Positions 1 through 7,770 of a stretch of DNA of 64,000 nucleotides are shown here, piece after piece. Within the stretch, counting starts at the first letter, position 1, and every line of letters starts with the position of its first letter. The stretch is taken from the NCBI RefSeq assembly GCF_000719475.1, contig NZ_JOGO01000032.1, forward strand, positions 1 to 64,000, read 5' to 3'. Made by a program: the position numbers and the translations under genes. Source of the stretch: Streptomyces sp. NRRL F-5630 (lineage in GTDB: Bacteria; Actinomycetota; Actinomycetes; Streptomycetales; Streptomycetaceae). Below the pieces are notes generated by a model that was not told the DNA's origin, searched no databases, and was given only the letters and a program-made list of their open reading frames with translations.

Positions 1-671
1 GTGGGGGCGGGCTCGCCGGGGGTGGCGGGCGGAACGGGGGCGGCCTGAGCACCACGGGTCCCGTCCTGCCCCGCACCCTCGGTCACCGTGGTGTTCCGGC
101 CCGCACCGTCCGTTCCCGTCATGCCGTGGCCCGTACCGTCCGTCGCCGTCGCGCCCGGGCCCGCGCCGTCCGTCACCGTGCCCGCGCGGACCTCCTTGCT
201 CAGGACCTCGGCGACCGTGGCGGCGTCCAGTGGCGCGGTGAGGCGCGGCGCCCTGCCCTGCCGGACGACGGCGCGGCGCGCGAAGGCGCCGTCGGTGGGG
301 ACCGGGGCGGGCCCGTGGTGTTCGAGGCGGGGGAGGCCGAAGCGGTGCAGTCCGGCTGCGGACCAGTACCGCACCGGGACGACGAGCGTCGCTTCCTGCG
401 CCGGCAGGGAGATGCGCAGCGGCCCGTGCTCCGCCGCGTCGACACCGGTCTCGCGGACCCAGCAGCGCAGCAGCGACTCCAGCGCAGCGGCCTCGGCGGC
501 GGTCGGCACATCGGGGTGTTCGAGGAGGTCGGCCGCGGCGCCGTCGAGGTGTTCCGCGGGGGCGGCCGTGTGCTGCCGGGGGACGACACCGTCTTCGGCA
601 CATGCCGAACTCGTACTTCCGGCCTCGGGGGCGAGGGGGTACCGGCCGTCGGGGGCGGTGTTCGGGTTCAC
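1..671 (-). CDS. IucA/IucC family NIS siderophore synthetase, N-terminal part (cut by window edge)
   Basis: NIS synthetases condense citrate-type carboxylates with amines using ATP in siderophore assembly. The visible 223 codons start at GTG 671, five bases after an AAGGAAG ribosome site. They contain the stretch AAALESLLRCWVRETG, typical of the N-terminus of streptomycete IucA/IucC proteins, and then a basic region near residues 125-165. About residues 165-204 are a four-fold ten-residue repeat of the form T-x-T-(D/E)-G-x-G, which is unusual for the family. The catalytic core lies beyond the window. It starts 85 bases downstream of the diaminobutyrate aminotransferase on the same strand, so the two probably form one siderophore operon. 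The family is inferred from N-terminal similarity and context only. Confidence 0.75.
   Translation of the reverse strand, partial: MNPNTAPDGRYPLAPEAGSTSSACAEDGVVPRQHTAAPAEHLDGAAADLLEHPDVPTAAEAAALESLLRCWVRETGVDAAEHGPLRISLPAQEATLVVPVRYWSAAGLHRFGLPRLEHHGPAPVPTDGAFARRAVVRQGRAPRLTAPLDAATVAEVLSKEVRAGTVTDGAGPGATATDGTGHGMTGTDGAGRNTTVTEGAGQDGTRGAQAAPVPPATPGEPAP
60..179 (-). repeat. 30-bp coding tandem repeat in the NIS synthetase gene
   Basis: Read on the minus strand, four consecutive 30-base units encode ten-residue blocks beginning TVTDGAG, TATDGTG, TGTDGAG and TVTEGAG. The units diverge mostly at the last three codons. The reading frame is kept throughout. Confidence 0.75.
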
Positions 672-756
672 GGGCGCTTCCTTGAGGGACGTGGTCGTTG
701 GCCCTGCGGCTGGGGGGACGGGGCCGGTGGGGGGAATGGCACGCGGAGGGGCGCGC

Positions 757-2139
757 TCAGACGGGTGGGGTGCGGGGCGCTCGTACGCGCGGATCGCGGT
801 CCACGGCGTCCAGTGCGTCGGCGAAGCGGTCCAGGACGGCGGTGGCCTGGTCGTCGGTGAGGGTGAGCGGGGGCAGCAGCCGGACCACGGCGGAGTGGCG
901 GCCTCCCAGCTCCACGATGAGACCGCGGCGCAGGCACTCCCGGCGCACGGCGACGGCGCGCGCGGAGTCGGCGGGCGGCGGTCCCTCGGCTCCCGGCCTG
1001 GCACCCTCCGGGTCGACGAGTTCGACGCCGAGCATGAGTCCGCGTCCGCGCACATCCCCGATCCAGGCGTGGCGTGTCGCGAGGGAGCGCAAGGCGGAGA
1101 GCATGCGGGCTCCCAGGACCCTGGCCCGCTCGGCGAGCCCGTTCTCGCGGACGTAGGCGAGGGTCGCGGCGCCCGCGGCCATCGCGAGCTGGTTGCCGCG
1201 GAAGGTCCCCGCGTGGGCGCCGGGTTCCCAGACGTCGAGATCCTCGTGGTAGACGATGACGGCGAGCGGGAGGCTGCCACCGATCGCTTTGGAGAGGACC
1301 ATGACGTCCGGCACGACACCCGCGTGGTCGACGGCCCAGAAGGCGCCCGTGCGGCCGACGCCCGTCTGCACCTCGTCGGCGATGAGGGGCAGTCCGTGCG
1401 CGCGGGTGAGGGCACGCATCCGCCGCAACCAGGCATCCGGCGCCGGGTGCACACCGCCCTCGCCCTGGACCGGCTCGACGATCATCCCGGCCGGGTCCGG
1501 CACCCCGGACTTCGGGTCGTCGAGGTAGCTCTCGGCGAGCCTGGCCCCGAGCGCGGCACCCGCCTCGCCGCCCACACCGAAGGGGCAGCGGTAGTCCTGG
1601 GGATAGGGAAGGCGCAGTGTGTCCCGTACCGACGCGGCGGCCGACGACACGTCGAGCGCCCCGGCGGTCATGCCGTGGTAAGCGCCGGTGAAGCCGAGCA
1701 CCGGCTGCCGGCCCGTGGCGCGCCGTACGAGCTTGAGCGCGGCCTCGACGGCGTCTGTGCCCGCGGGCCCGCAGAACTGGATGCGGCCGCGTGCGGCCAG
1801 CTCGCCCGGCAAGGTGCGGAACAGTTCGGTGACGAAGGCGTCCTTGACCGGGGTCGCGAGGTCCAGGACGTGCAGGGGGGCCTCGGAGTCGAGGACGTCC
1901 CTGATCGCCTGGAGGATCACGGGATGGTTGTGACCGAGGGCGAGGGTGCCCGCCCCGGAGAGGCAGTCCAGGTACCTGCGGCCGTCCGCGCCTTCGATGG
2001 TCAGACCTCTGGCCCGGACGGGGACGATGGGCAGGGCGCGGGCGTAGGTCCTCGCGGCCGACTCGCGCAGGGACTGCCTGCGCAGTACCCCTTCCTGCGT
2101 GTTCGTCGGTGCGATGGGCACGGACTCGGTCACGGACAA
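757..2139 (-). CDS. Diaminobutyrate--2-oxoglutarate aminotransferase family protein (class III PLP)
   Basis: A 460-residue class III aminotransferase. It shows the glycine-rich phosphate-binding part (FCGPAGTDAVEAALK, about residues 120-135), the PLP-ring aspartate in ADEVQTGVGRTG (about 253) and the Schiff-base lysine in MVLSKAIGGSLPL (about 284). This family forms L-2,4-diaminobutyrate from aspartate semialdehyde and glutamate for siderophores or ectoine. The following IucA/IucC gene points to a citrate/diamine siderophore. The start is TTG 2139, about ten bases after GGGAGG; a GTG two codons in is possible. I see no IdeR/DmdR1-like iron box (TTAGGTTAGGCT type) in the 334 bases upstream, so iron control is not visible here. 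Confidence 0.88.
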   Translation of the reverse strand: MSVTESVPIAPTNTQEGVLRRQSLRESAARTYARALPIVPVRARGLTIEGADGRRYLDCLSGAGTLALGHNHPVILQAIRDVLDSEAPLHVLDLATPVKDAFVTELFRTLPGELAARGRIQFCGPAGTDAVEAALKLVRRATGRQPVLGFTGAYHGMTAGALDVSSAAASVRDTLRLPYPQDYRCPFGVGGEAGAALGARLAESYLDDPKSGVPDPAGMIVEPVQGEGGVHPAPDAWLRRMRALTRAHGLPLIADEVQTGVGRTGAFWAVDHAGVVPDVMVLSKAIGGSLPLAVIVYHEDLDVWEPGAHAGTFRGNQLAMAAGAATLAYVRENGLAERARVLGARMLSALRSLATRHAWIGDVRGRGLMLGVELVDPEGARPGAEGPPPADSARAVAVRRECLRRGLIVELGGRHSAVVRLLPPLTLTDDQATAVLDRFADALDAVDRDPRVRAPRTPPV

Positions 2140-2473
2140 GGTGGTAGGTCCTCCCGCGGTGCGAAGGGCGTGTCAGGGCCGAGAGCGGGCATGGCGACGG
2201 CCCCCGTACGTACCAACGACGCGGGCCGCTGCGGATAACGGCTCATCGGGAGATCCCTGCCGGGCTCGGCGAAGTCGGCCGGAAACCGACGATGCGACCG
2301 GAACGCGACGGCTGGCGCTGAGGATTGAGGCTGGGGCAGAAGGTTGACGCCGAGACCGGCATCCGGCCGGTGCGTCCCCACCGTGACCCAACTGTTGCCG
2401 TCGCGCGGCAGGGCTGTTGAGGCCCCGGCATAGTGTGGAGCGGCAAGGTCGGGCACTCCCAGGGGGATTGAGC
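2140..2473. other. Divergent intergenic region between the siderophore operon and protease gene
   Basis: 334 bases that must hold promoters in both directions. For the rightward protease, TAGTGT at 2431-2436 is a possible -10, without a convincing -35. The ribosome site for the leftward aminotransferase is the GGGAGG complement at 2151-2156. No iron-box-like palindrome and no other ORF is credible. Confidence 0.5.
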
Positions 2474-3691
2474 ATGCGCACCACACGGGCACGGACGGGG
2501 CGGGGGCCGCGTCGCGGTTCCTGGCCGATAGCGATCGGAGCCGCCCTGACCCTCACGCTCACGCTGACCGCCTGCGGTCCCGGCGAGGACTCGGCGGGCG
2601 GCGACGACGGCGCGAAGCCCGTCGCCTCGGACTCCTCGGCCGGCGATCACAAGATCCGCATCCCCGACGGCCTGCGGGACCGGCTCAAGGAACACGGCAT
2701 CGACCTCGGGAAGTGGGAGGACGGCGCCTGGCGGAAGTGGGACAAGGACGCCTGGCTCCGCAAGGCCGAGGACTACGTCAACCCGATCATCGACGGCCTG
2801 TGGGACCCGGACCGGATGCGGCGGGCCGAGGACCCGCAGAAGAGGGTGGACGCCGGCGATCTCGCGGGCGACCAGGGTGTGACCGACCCGGCACCGGCGC
2901 CGGTGAAGGCCGCGGCGGTGCCCCCGCCGTACCACGACGCGCTGCCCGAGGCGGGGAAGGTCCTCTTCGACTCCCCCGAGGGCTCGATGGTCTGCTCGGC
3001 GACAGTCGTCCAGGACCCCGCCCACCCGGGGAAGTCGAACCTCGTGTGGACGGCCGGCCACTGCGTGCACGCCGGGCAGAAGGGCGGCTGGTACCGCAAC
3101 ATCGCCTTCGTCCCCGCCTACAACAACGCGGGCAAGCCGACCGCCGAGCTGGAGACGGCGACGCGCGAGGAGATCGCTCCGTTCGGGGTGTGGTGGAGCG
3201 ACTGGGCCCAGACCTCGAAGGAGTGGATCGCGAGCGGCGGTCCCACGGGCGGCGCGGGGGCGCCCTACGACTTCGCCGTCCTGCACGTGACACCGGAGAA
3301 CGGCGGCGGGAAGTCGCTGGAGGAGACCGTGGGCGGCGCGCTGCCCGTGGACTTCGCCGCGCCTTCGGCCGCGAAGACACCTTCCCTGACGGCGTCCGGT
3401 TACCCGGCGGCACCGCCCTTCGACGGCCAGGCGCTGTACCAGTGCCCCGCGAAGCCGGGGCGCCTCTCGCTCGGCCCGGCGCAGCCGACGATGTACCGCA
3501 TCGGCTGCACCATGACCGGCGGCGCCTCGGGCGGCGGCTGGGTCGGCAAGAACGCGGACGGCAAGCCGGCGCTCGTCTCCAACACCTCGATCGGCCCCGT
3601 GACGGGCGGCTGGCTCGCGGGTCCGCGCCTGGGCAAGGAGGCGGAGGACATCTACCGCGCGGTGAGCGACAAGGCCGACAGCCTCTCCTGA
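2474..3691 (+). CDS. Secreted trypsin-like serine protease, lipoprotein
   Basis: 405 residues starting at ATG 2474 after AGGGGGATTG. The N-terminus is a basic segment, a hydrophobic run (residues 18-33) and a lipobox LTAC with the lipidated cysteine at 34, so the product should be anchored outside the membrane. After a charged linker (35-140) comes a chymotrypsin-fold peptidase. The catalytic His is in WTAGHC (about 195), the Asp in YDFAVLH (about 265) and the nucleophilic Ser in GGASGGGW (about 351). All three triad residues are present, so it is probably active. The substrate is unknown. It faces away from the siderophore operon and is followed by a small hairpin. Confidence 0.88.
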   Translation: MRTTRARTGRGPRRGSWPIAIGAALTLTLTLTACGPGEDSAGGDDGAKPVASDSSAGDHKIRIPDGLRDRLKEHGIDLGKWEDGAWRKWDKDAWLRKAEDYVNPIIDGLWDPDRMRRAEDPQKRVDAGDLAGDQGVTDPAPAPVKAAAVPPPYHDALPEAGKVLFDSPEGSMVCSATVVQDPAHPGKSNLVWTAGHCVHAGQKGGWYRNIAFVPAYNNAGKPTAELETATREEIAPFGVWWSDWAQTSKEWIASGGPTGGAGAPYDFAVLHVTPENGGGKSLEETVGGALPVDFAAPSAAKTPSLTASGYPAAPPFDGQALYQCPAKPGRLSLGPAQPTMYRIGCTMTGGASGGGWVGKNADGKPALVSNTSIGPVTGGWLAGPRLGKEAEDIYRAVSDKADSLS

Positions 3692-4143
3692 GGCCTGAGC
3701 CCTGAAGTCTCAGGCGGAGCGACTGCGGTCGAGAGGGCTCCTCGGCGGTACGGCGGGGGTACTCGGCCGCCGTCGCCCGCGTTCGGCGGGTACCGGAGGC
3801 GGAGACCGGCCAACCGTCACCCACGCTCGGCGGGTACCAGGGGGATGCCAACCACAGTTGCCCGAAGTGCGGTGGGAACGGGAGGCGGCGGACCGCCACA
3901 CCGCTCGCGGCACCGCTGAGCGGCCGTGGGCAGGCCACCGCTCCCCAGGAGGCGGGCCACTACTGCGACAAGGGGCGCAGTCGCCAGGCGGGCGGGCTGC
4001 CGTTGCCATCGAGTAACGGCAGCACGGGAATTGACCGCCGCGCTCCCCTCACACGAGGCGAAGGGCCCGCACCCTCTCCGGGTGCGGGCCCTTCGGCCGT
4101 CTGCGGCGCCTGGGCGCGGTACGGGCGGGGGCCGCCCGCGGGC
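3692..4143. other. Convergent intergenic region after the protease and hflX
   Basis: 452 bases with no credible gene. A 7-bp hairpin (3693-3699 with 3709-3715) directly follows the protease stop and may end its transcript. The strong hairpin at 4059-4095 is the hflX terminator. The sequence between is GC-rich with no recognisable signal. Confidence 0.55.
4059..4095 (-). terminator. Rho-independent-type terminator of hflX
   Basis: A perfect 15-bp inverted repeat (CGAAGGGCCCGCACC at 4059-4073 with its complement at 4081-4095) around a 7-base loop, 49 bases after the hflX stop. There is no long U tract, as is usual in Streptomyces. Confidence 0.8.
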
Positions 4144-5706
4144 TCAGTGCGAGCCGACGGGGCTGAACCTGCGCAGTTCCGCGGCCAGTTCCTCGTGCAC
4201 CAGCGCCTTGAGCCGGGTGCCCTCGGGGGTGTGCTCCTCGGAGAGGACCTCGCCCTCGGCGTGCGCCCGGGCGATGTACTTGCCCTCGGTGTAGGGGACG
4301 AGCACGTCGACCTCGACGGCGGGACGGGGCAGTTCCTCGTCGATGAGCGAGAGCAGTTCCTCGATGCCCTGCCCGCTGCGGGCGGAGACGGCGATCGAGT
4401 GCTTCTCGACGCGCAGGAGCCGCTGGAGGACCACGGGGTCGGCCGCGTCCGCCTTGTTGATCACGACGATCTCGGGCACGTCGGTGGCCCCGACCTCCCT
4501 GATCACCTCGCGCACGGCGGCCAGCTGCTCCTCGGGGGCCGGGTGCGAGCCGTCGACCACGTGGAGGATCAGGTCGGAGTCGCCGACCTCCTCCATCGTG
4601 GAACGGAACGCCTCGACGAGGTGGTGCGGCAGGTGCCGCACGAAGCCCACCGTGTCCGCGAGCGTGTAGAGCCGGCCGCTCGGCGTCTCGGCCCGGCGCA
4701 CGGTCGGGTCGAGGGTCGCGAAAAGGGCGTTCTCCACCAGTACCCCGGCGCCCGTGAGGCGGTTGAGGAGCGAGGACTTGCCGGCGTTGGTGTAGCCGGC
4801 GATGGCCACCGAGGGGACCTTGTTGCGTCGGCGTTCCTGACGCTTGAGGTCACGCCCGGTCTTCATCTCGGCGATCTCCCGGCGCATCTTCGCCATCTTC
4901 TCGCGGATGCGCCGACGGTCGGTCTCGATCTTGGTCTCACCGGGACCACGGGTCGCCATGCCACCGCCCGAGGAACCGGAGCCACCGCCACCCATCTGCC
5001 GGGAGAGCGACTGACCCCAGCCGCGCAGGCGCGGCAGCATGTACTGCATCTGCGCGAGCGAGACCTGCGCCTTGCCCTCGCGGGACTTGGCGTGCTGGGC
5101 GAAGATGTCGAGGATCAGCGCCGTGCGGTCCACGACCTTCACCTTGACGACGTCTTCGAGATGGATGAGCTGCCCCGGGCTCAGCTCACCGTCGCAGACG
5201 ACGGTGTCGGCACCGCTCTCCAGGACCAGGTCCCGCAGCTCGACGGCCTTGCCGGAGCCGATGTAGGTGGCCGGATCGGGCTTGTCCCTGCGCTGGATGA
5301 CCCCGTCGAGGACGACGGCGCCCGCGGTCTCCGCGAGCGCGGCGAGTTCCGCCAGGGAGTTCTCCGCGTCATGGACGGTGCCAGAGGTCCAGACACCCAC
5401 GAGGATGACCCGCTCCAGACGCAGCTGGCGGTACTCGACCTCGGTGACGTCCTCCAGTTCCGTGGAGAGCCCGGCGACCCTGCGCAGGGCCGCGCGCTCC
5501 TCGCGGTCGTACTGCTCGCCGTCCCGCGCGCCGTCGACCTCGTGGCTCCAGGCGGCGTCCTCTTCCATCAGGGCATCGGCTCGCAGGCCGTGGCTGTGGG
5601 GCGGCTGCTGTCCCCGCGGGTGCGTCTCGTTCACGGTGTCCTCCGCGCCGAGCGGCGCGTCCTGGTCTCCGGAAGTGTCCTGGGAAAAGGGAGGGGTGTG
5701 GGTCAT
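4144..5706 (-). CDS. hflX: GTPase HflX
   Basis: 520 residues. HflX is a ribosome-binding GTPase that rescues or splits stalled 70S ribosomes, for example after heat or antibiotic stress. The HflX N-terminal domain is recognisable (SGTVHDAENSLAELAALAET, then PATYIGSGKA). It is followed by a glycine-rich linker and a G domain with P-loop GYTNAGKSSLLN, G3 DTVGFVRHLP and G4 NKAD. The first about 75 residues are an acidic, poorly conserved extension. ATG 5706 is chosen because AAGGAA lies just upstream; the frame stays open to 5763 but has no ribosome site there. It stands as a single unit with its own terminator. Confidence 0.95.
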   Translation of the reverse strand: MTHTPPFSQDTSGDQDAPLGAEDTVNETHPRGQQPPHSHGLRADALMEEDAAWSHEVDGARDGEQYDREERAALRRVAGLSTELEDVTEVEYRQLRLERVILVGVWTSGTVHDAENSLAELAALAETAGAVVLDGVIQRRDKPDPATYIGSGKAVELRDLVLESGADTVVCDGELSPGQLIHLEDVVKVKVVDRTALILDIFAQHAKSREGKAQVSLAQMQYMLPRLRGWGQSLSRQMGGGGSGSSGGGMATRGPGETKIETDRRRIREKMAKMRREIAEMKTGRDLKRQERRRNKVPSVAIAGYTNAGKSSLLNRLTGAGVLVENALFATLDPTVRRAETPSGRLYTLADTVGFVRHLPHHLVEAFRSTMEEVGDSDLILHVVDGSHPAPEEQLAAVREVIREVGATDVPEIVVINKADAADPVVLQRLLRVEKHSIAVSARSGQGIEELLSLIDEELPRPAVEVDVLVPYTEGKYIARAHAEGEVLSEEHTPEGTRLKALVHEELAAELRRFSPVGSH

Positions 5707-5966
5707 TGGTTCCTTAATGACGAGTGCGGTCGACGAGCGGACTCGGTCCGCCGATGTGAGCAACGCCCGGAGAGGCCCCGGAATTCCCGGCCCCGTGGGC
5801 GCCGCTCGCCCGGAAATGGTCCCACGGCGCTCCCCGCGGAGTCACGCGAGTTACCCGGCGGGCCGCCGGCTCCGGAGAGCTCGCGGGCCGGCACACGGGC
5901 CAGTGGGCGGGCCGCCACGCGGGCCGAGCGCGGCAAGGGCGCAAGGAGGGCGCGTAACCTCCCTGG

Positions 5967-7577
5967 TCACCGGATACGTGGTGGCTCGGTGAGACGGTGC
6001 GGGGTCGGGCTCCGCGGCTGCTCGGTGCCGGGCGCGTCGACGGTCCAGTCCGGGTGGCCGGGCATCGGCGGTGTCTTCGCCCCGTACAGCCACGGGTGGA
6101 GAAAGGCCCCGAGATCGCGTCCCGCCACGTCGGAGGCGAGCCGCACGAAGGCGGCGGTGTCCGCCGTGCCGTCGCGGTGCTCCGCGACCCAGCGGCGTTC
6201 GATGCGGGCGAAGGCGTCGGTCCCGACCTCCTGGCGCAGGGCGTAGAGCACGAGGGCGCTGCCGTCGTAGACGACGGGCCGGAAGATACTGATCTTGCCG
6301 TTGCCCGGGGCCTTGGGCCGGGCCGGTGGGCCGCCCTCCGCACGCCATGCGTCGCTCGCGCTGTACGCCTCGCGCATCCGCCGCTCCAGGGAGGGACCGC
6401 CCCGCTCCTCCCCGTAAAGGGACTCGTACCAGGTGGCGTGGCCCTCGTTGAGCCACAGGTCCGACCAGGTGCGGGGGCTCACGCTGTCGCCGAACCACTG
6501 GTGCGCCATCTCGTGCACGAGGACGGAGTCGACGTACCAGTCGGGGTAGCGGCTGTCGGTGAACAGGCGCCGTTCGAAGAGCGAGAGCGTCTGGGTCTCC
6601 AGCTCGAAGCCGGTATTGGTGTCGGCGACGAGCACTCCGTACGTCTCGAAGGGGAAGGTCCCCACGCGCTTCTCCATCCACCGCAGCTGGGCGGGTGTCC
6701 CGCGCAGCCACGGTTCGAGGCGCTCGCGGTCGGCCGCGGGGACGACATCGCGGATCGGGAGGCCGTGCGGCCCCGGCCTGCGGAGGACGGCGGAGCGGCC
6801 GAGGGAGACCTGGGCCAGCTCGGTGGCCATCGGATGCAGGGTGCGGTACGTCCAGGTCGTGGCGCCGCCCGCCGCCTCGGCCCGGCCCGCGAGGAGGCCG
6901 TTGGCGACCACGGTCACGCCGCGTGGCGCGGTGACGCGGAAGGTGAAGTCCGCCTTGTCGGAGGGGTGGTCGTTGCCGGGGAAGACCCGGTGGGCCGCGT
7001 CCGCCTGGTTGGCCATGGCCAGGCCGTCCTTCGTCCGGACCCAGCCGCCCTCGCCCTGTCCGGCGGCCGGTGGGCGCGGATCGCTCGTGTGGCGGACGAC
7101 GATGCGCAGTCGCTCTCCGGGCCGTACGTGCTTCTCGGAGGTGACCACGAGGTCCTGTCCGGCGCCTGTGTGGCGGGCGGCGCGGCCGTTGACGGTGACG
7201 GAGTGGACCTTGCCGTGGGAGCAGTCGAGGTTGAAGCGGTCGAGGGGGGCCTCGGCCCTGGCGGTGATCCGGGTGACGGCTTCGAGCGGTGCCCGGTTGT
7301 CGCCGTCGTACGTCAGTGAGAGGTCGTAGGCGAGCACGTCGTAGCCGGGGTTGCCGAGGGCGGGAAAAAGCCGGTCACCGATCCCCTGCGGCGCCGGGGT
7401 AGGCGCGGCGGCGGCCATGAGCGCGAGGCAGACGGCGAACACCGGCACGAGCACGCGGGCCGTGCGGCGGGCGCGGCGGCGCGGGCGGGGCGGGGCCGCG
7501 CCGCCCGCCGCGTGCTCCGCGTCGGCACCGGGCCCCGGCCTCGCCAGGGTGTTCGCGGGAATGCGCTCCAGGTCCAT
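5967..7577 (-). CDS. M1 family metallopeptidase (aminopeptidase N-like), membrane-anchored or secreted
   Basis: 536 residues. After a basic N-terminus there is one hydrophobic segment (about residues 43-60, [18 protein letters not shown]), which can act as a signal or anchor, so the enzyme should work outside the membrane. The M1 zinc site is intact: [12 protein letters not shown] (about 357-368) and the downstream NEGHATWYE glutamate. It is shorter than full-length PepN-type enzymes and ends soon after the catalytic domain. The protein reads to [20 protein letters not shown] at its C-terminus. Neighbours hflX and rshA are on the same strand but separated by gaps of 190-260 bases, so it is probably transcribed alone. 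Confidence 0.88.
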   Translation of the reverse strand: MDLERIPANTLARPGPGADAEHAAGGAAPPRPRRRARRTARVLVPVFAVCLALMAAAAPTPAPQGIGDRLFPALGNPGYDVLAYDLSLTYDGDNRAPLEAVTRITARAEAPLDRFNLDCSHGKVHSVTVNGRAARHTGAGQDLVVTSEKHVRPGERLRIVVRHTSDPRPPAAGQGEGGWVRTKDGLAMANQADAAHRVFPGNDHPSDKADFTFRVTAPRGVTVVANGLLAGRAEAAGGATTWTYRTLHPMATELAQVSLGRSAVLRRPGPHGLPIRDVVPAADRERLEPWLRGTPAQLRWMEKRVGTFPFETYGVLVADTNTGFELETQTLSLFERRLFTDSRYPDWYVDSVLVHEMAHQWFGDSVSPRTWSDLWLNEGHATWYESLYGEERGGPSLERRMREAYSASDAWRAEGGPPARPKAPGNGKISIFRPVVYDGSALVLYALRQEVGTDAFARIERRWVAEHRDGTADTAAFVRLASDVAGRDLGAFLHPWLYGAKTPPMPGHPDWTVDAPGTEQPRSPTPHRLTEPPRIR

Positions 7578-7770
7578 GACTCCGAGTTACCGCACTGGAT
7601 ACGCACAGCAACCAACCGGCGGGCAGAACAACCCGAAGGAGTCAGTTCGTTCACGCTGTGCTGACGTCTACGGCGCCCGGCCGACGCCGCGCCGTCACCG
7701 CCCCCGCACTCCGTACGGCCGCGTGCCCCCGGTGCAGAAACCTCTCTGCCGCGCTCGGACCCTGGCCCTC

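Noticed and set aside
200-601. A 133-residue minus-strand ORF near the left edge
   Set aside because: It lies in a different frame from the IucA/IucC start at 671, is Arg/Pro/Ser-rich and has no ribosome site.
2140-2473. Search for an IdeR/DmdR1 iron box upstream of the siderophore aminotransferase
   Set aside because: No palindrome resembling TTAGGTTAGGCTAACCTAA was found, so iron control is not annotated.
4003-6246. A 747-residue open frame on the plus strand
   Set aside because: Antisense of hflX and the M1 peptidase, both with full family motifs.
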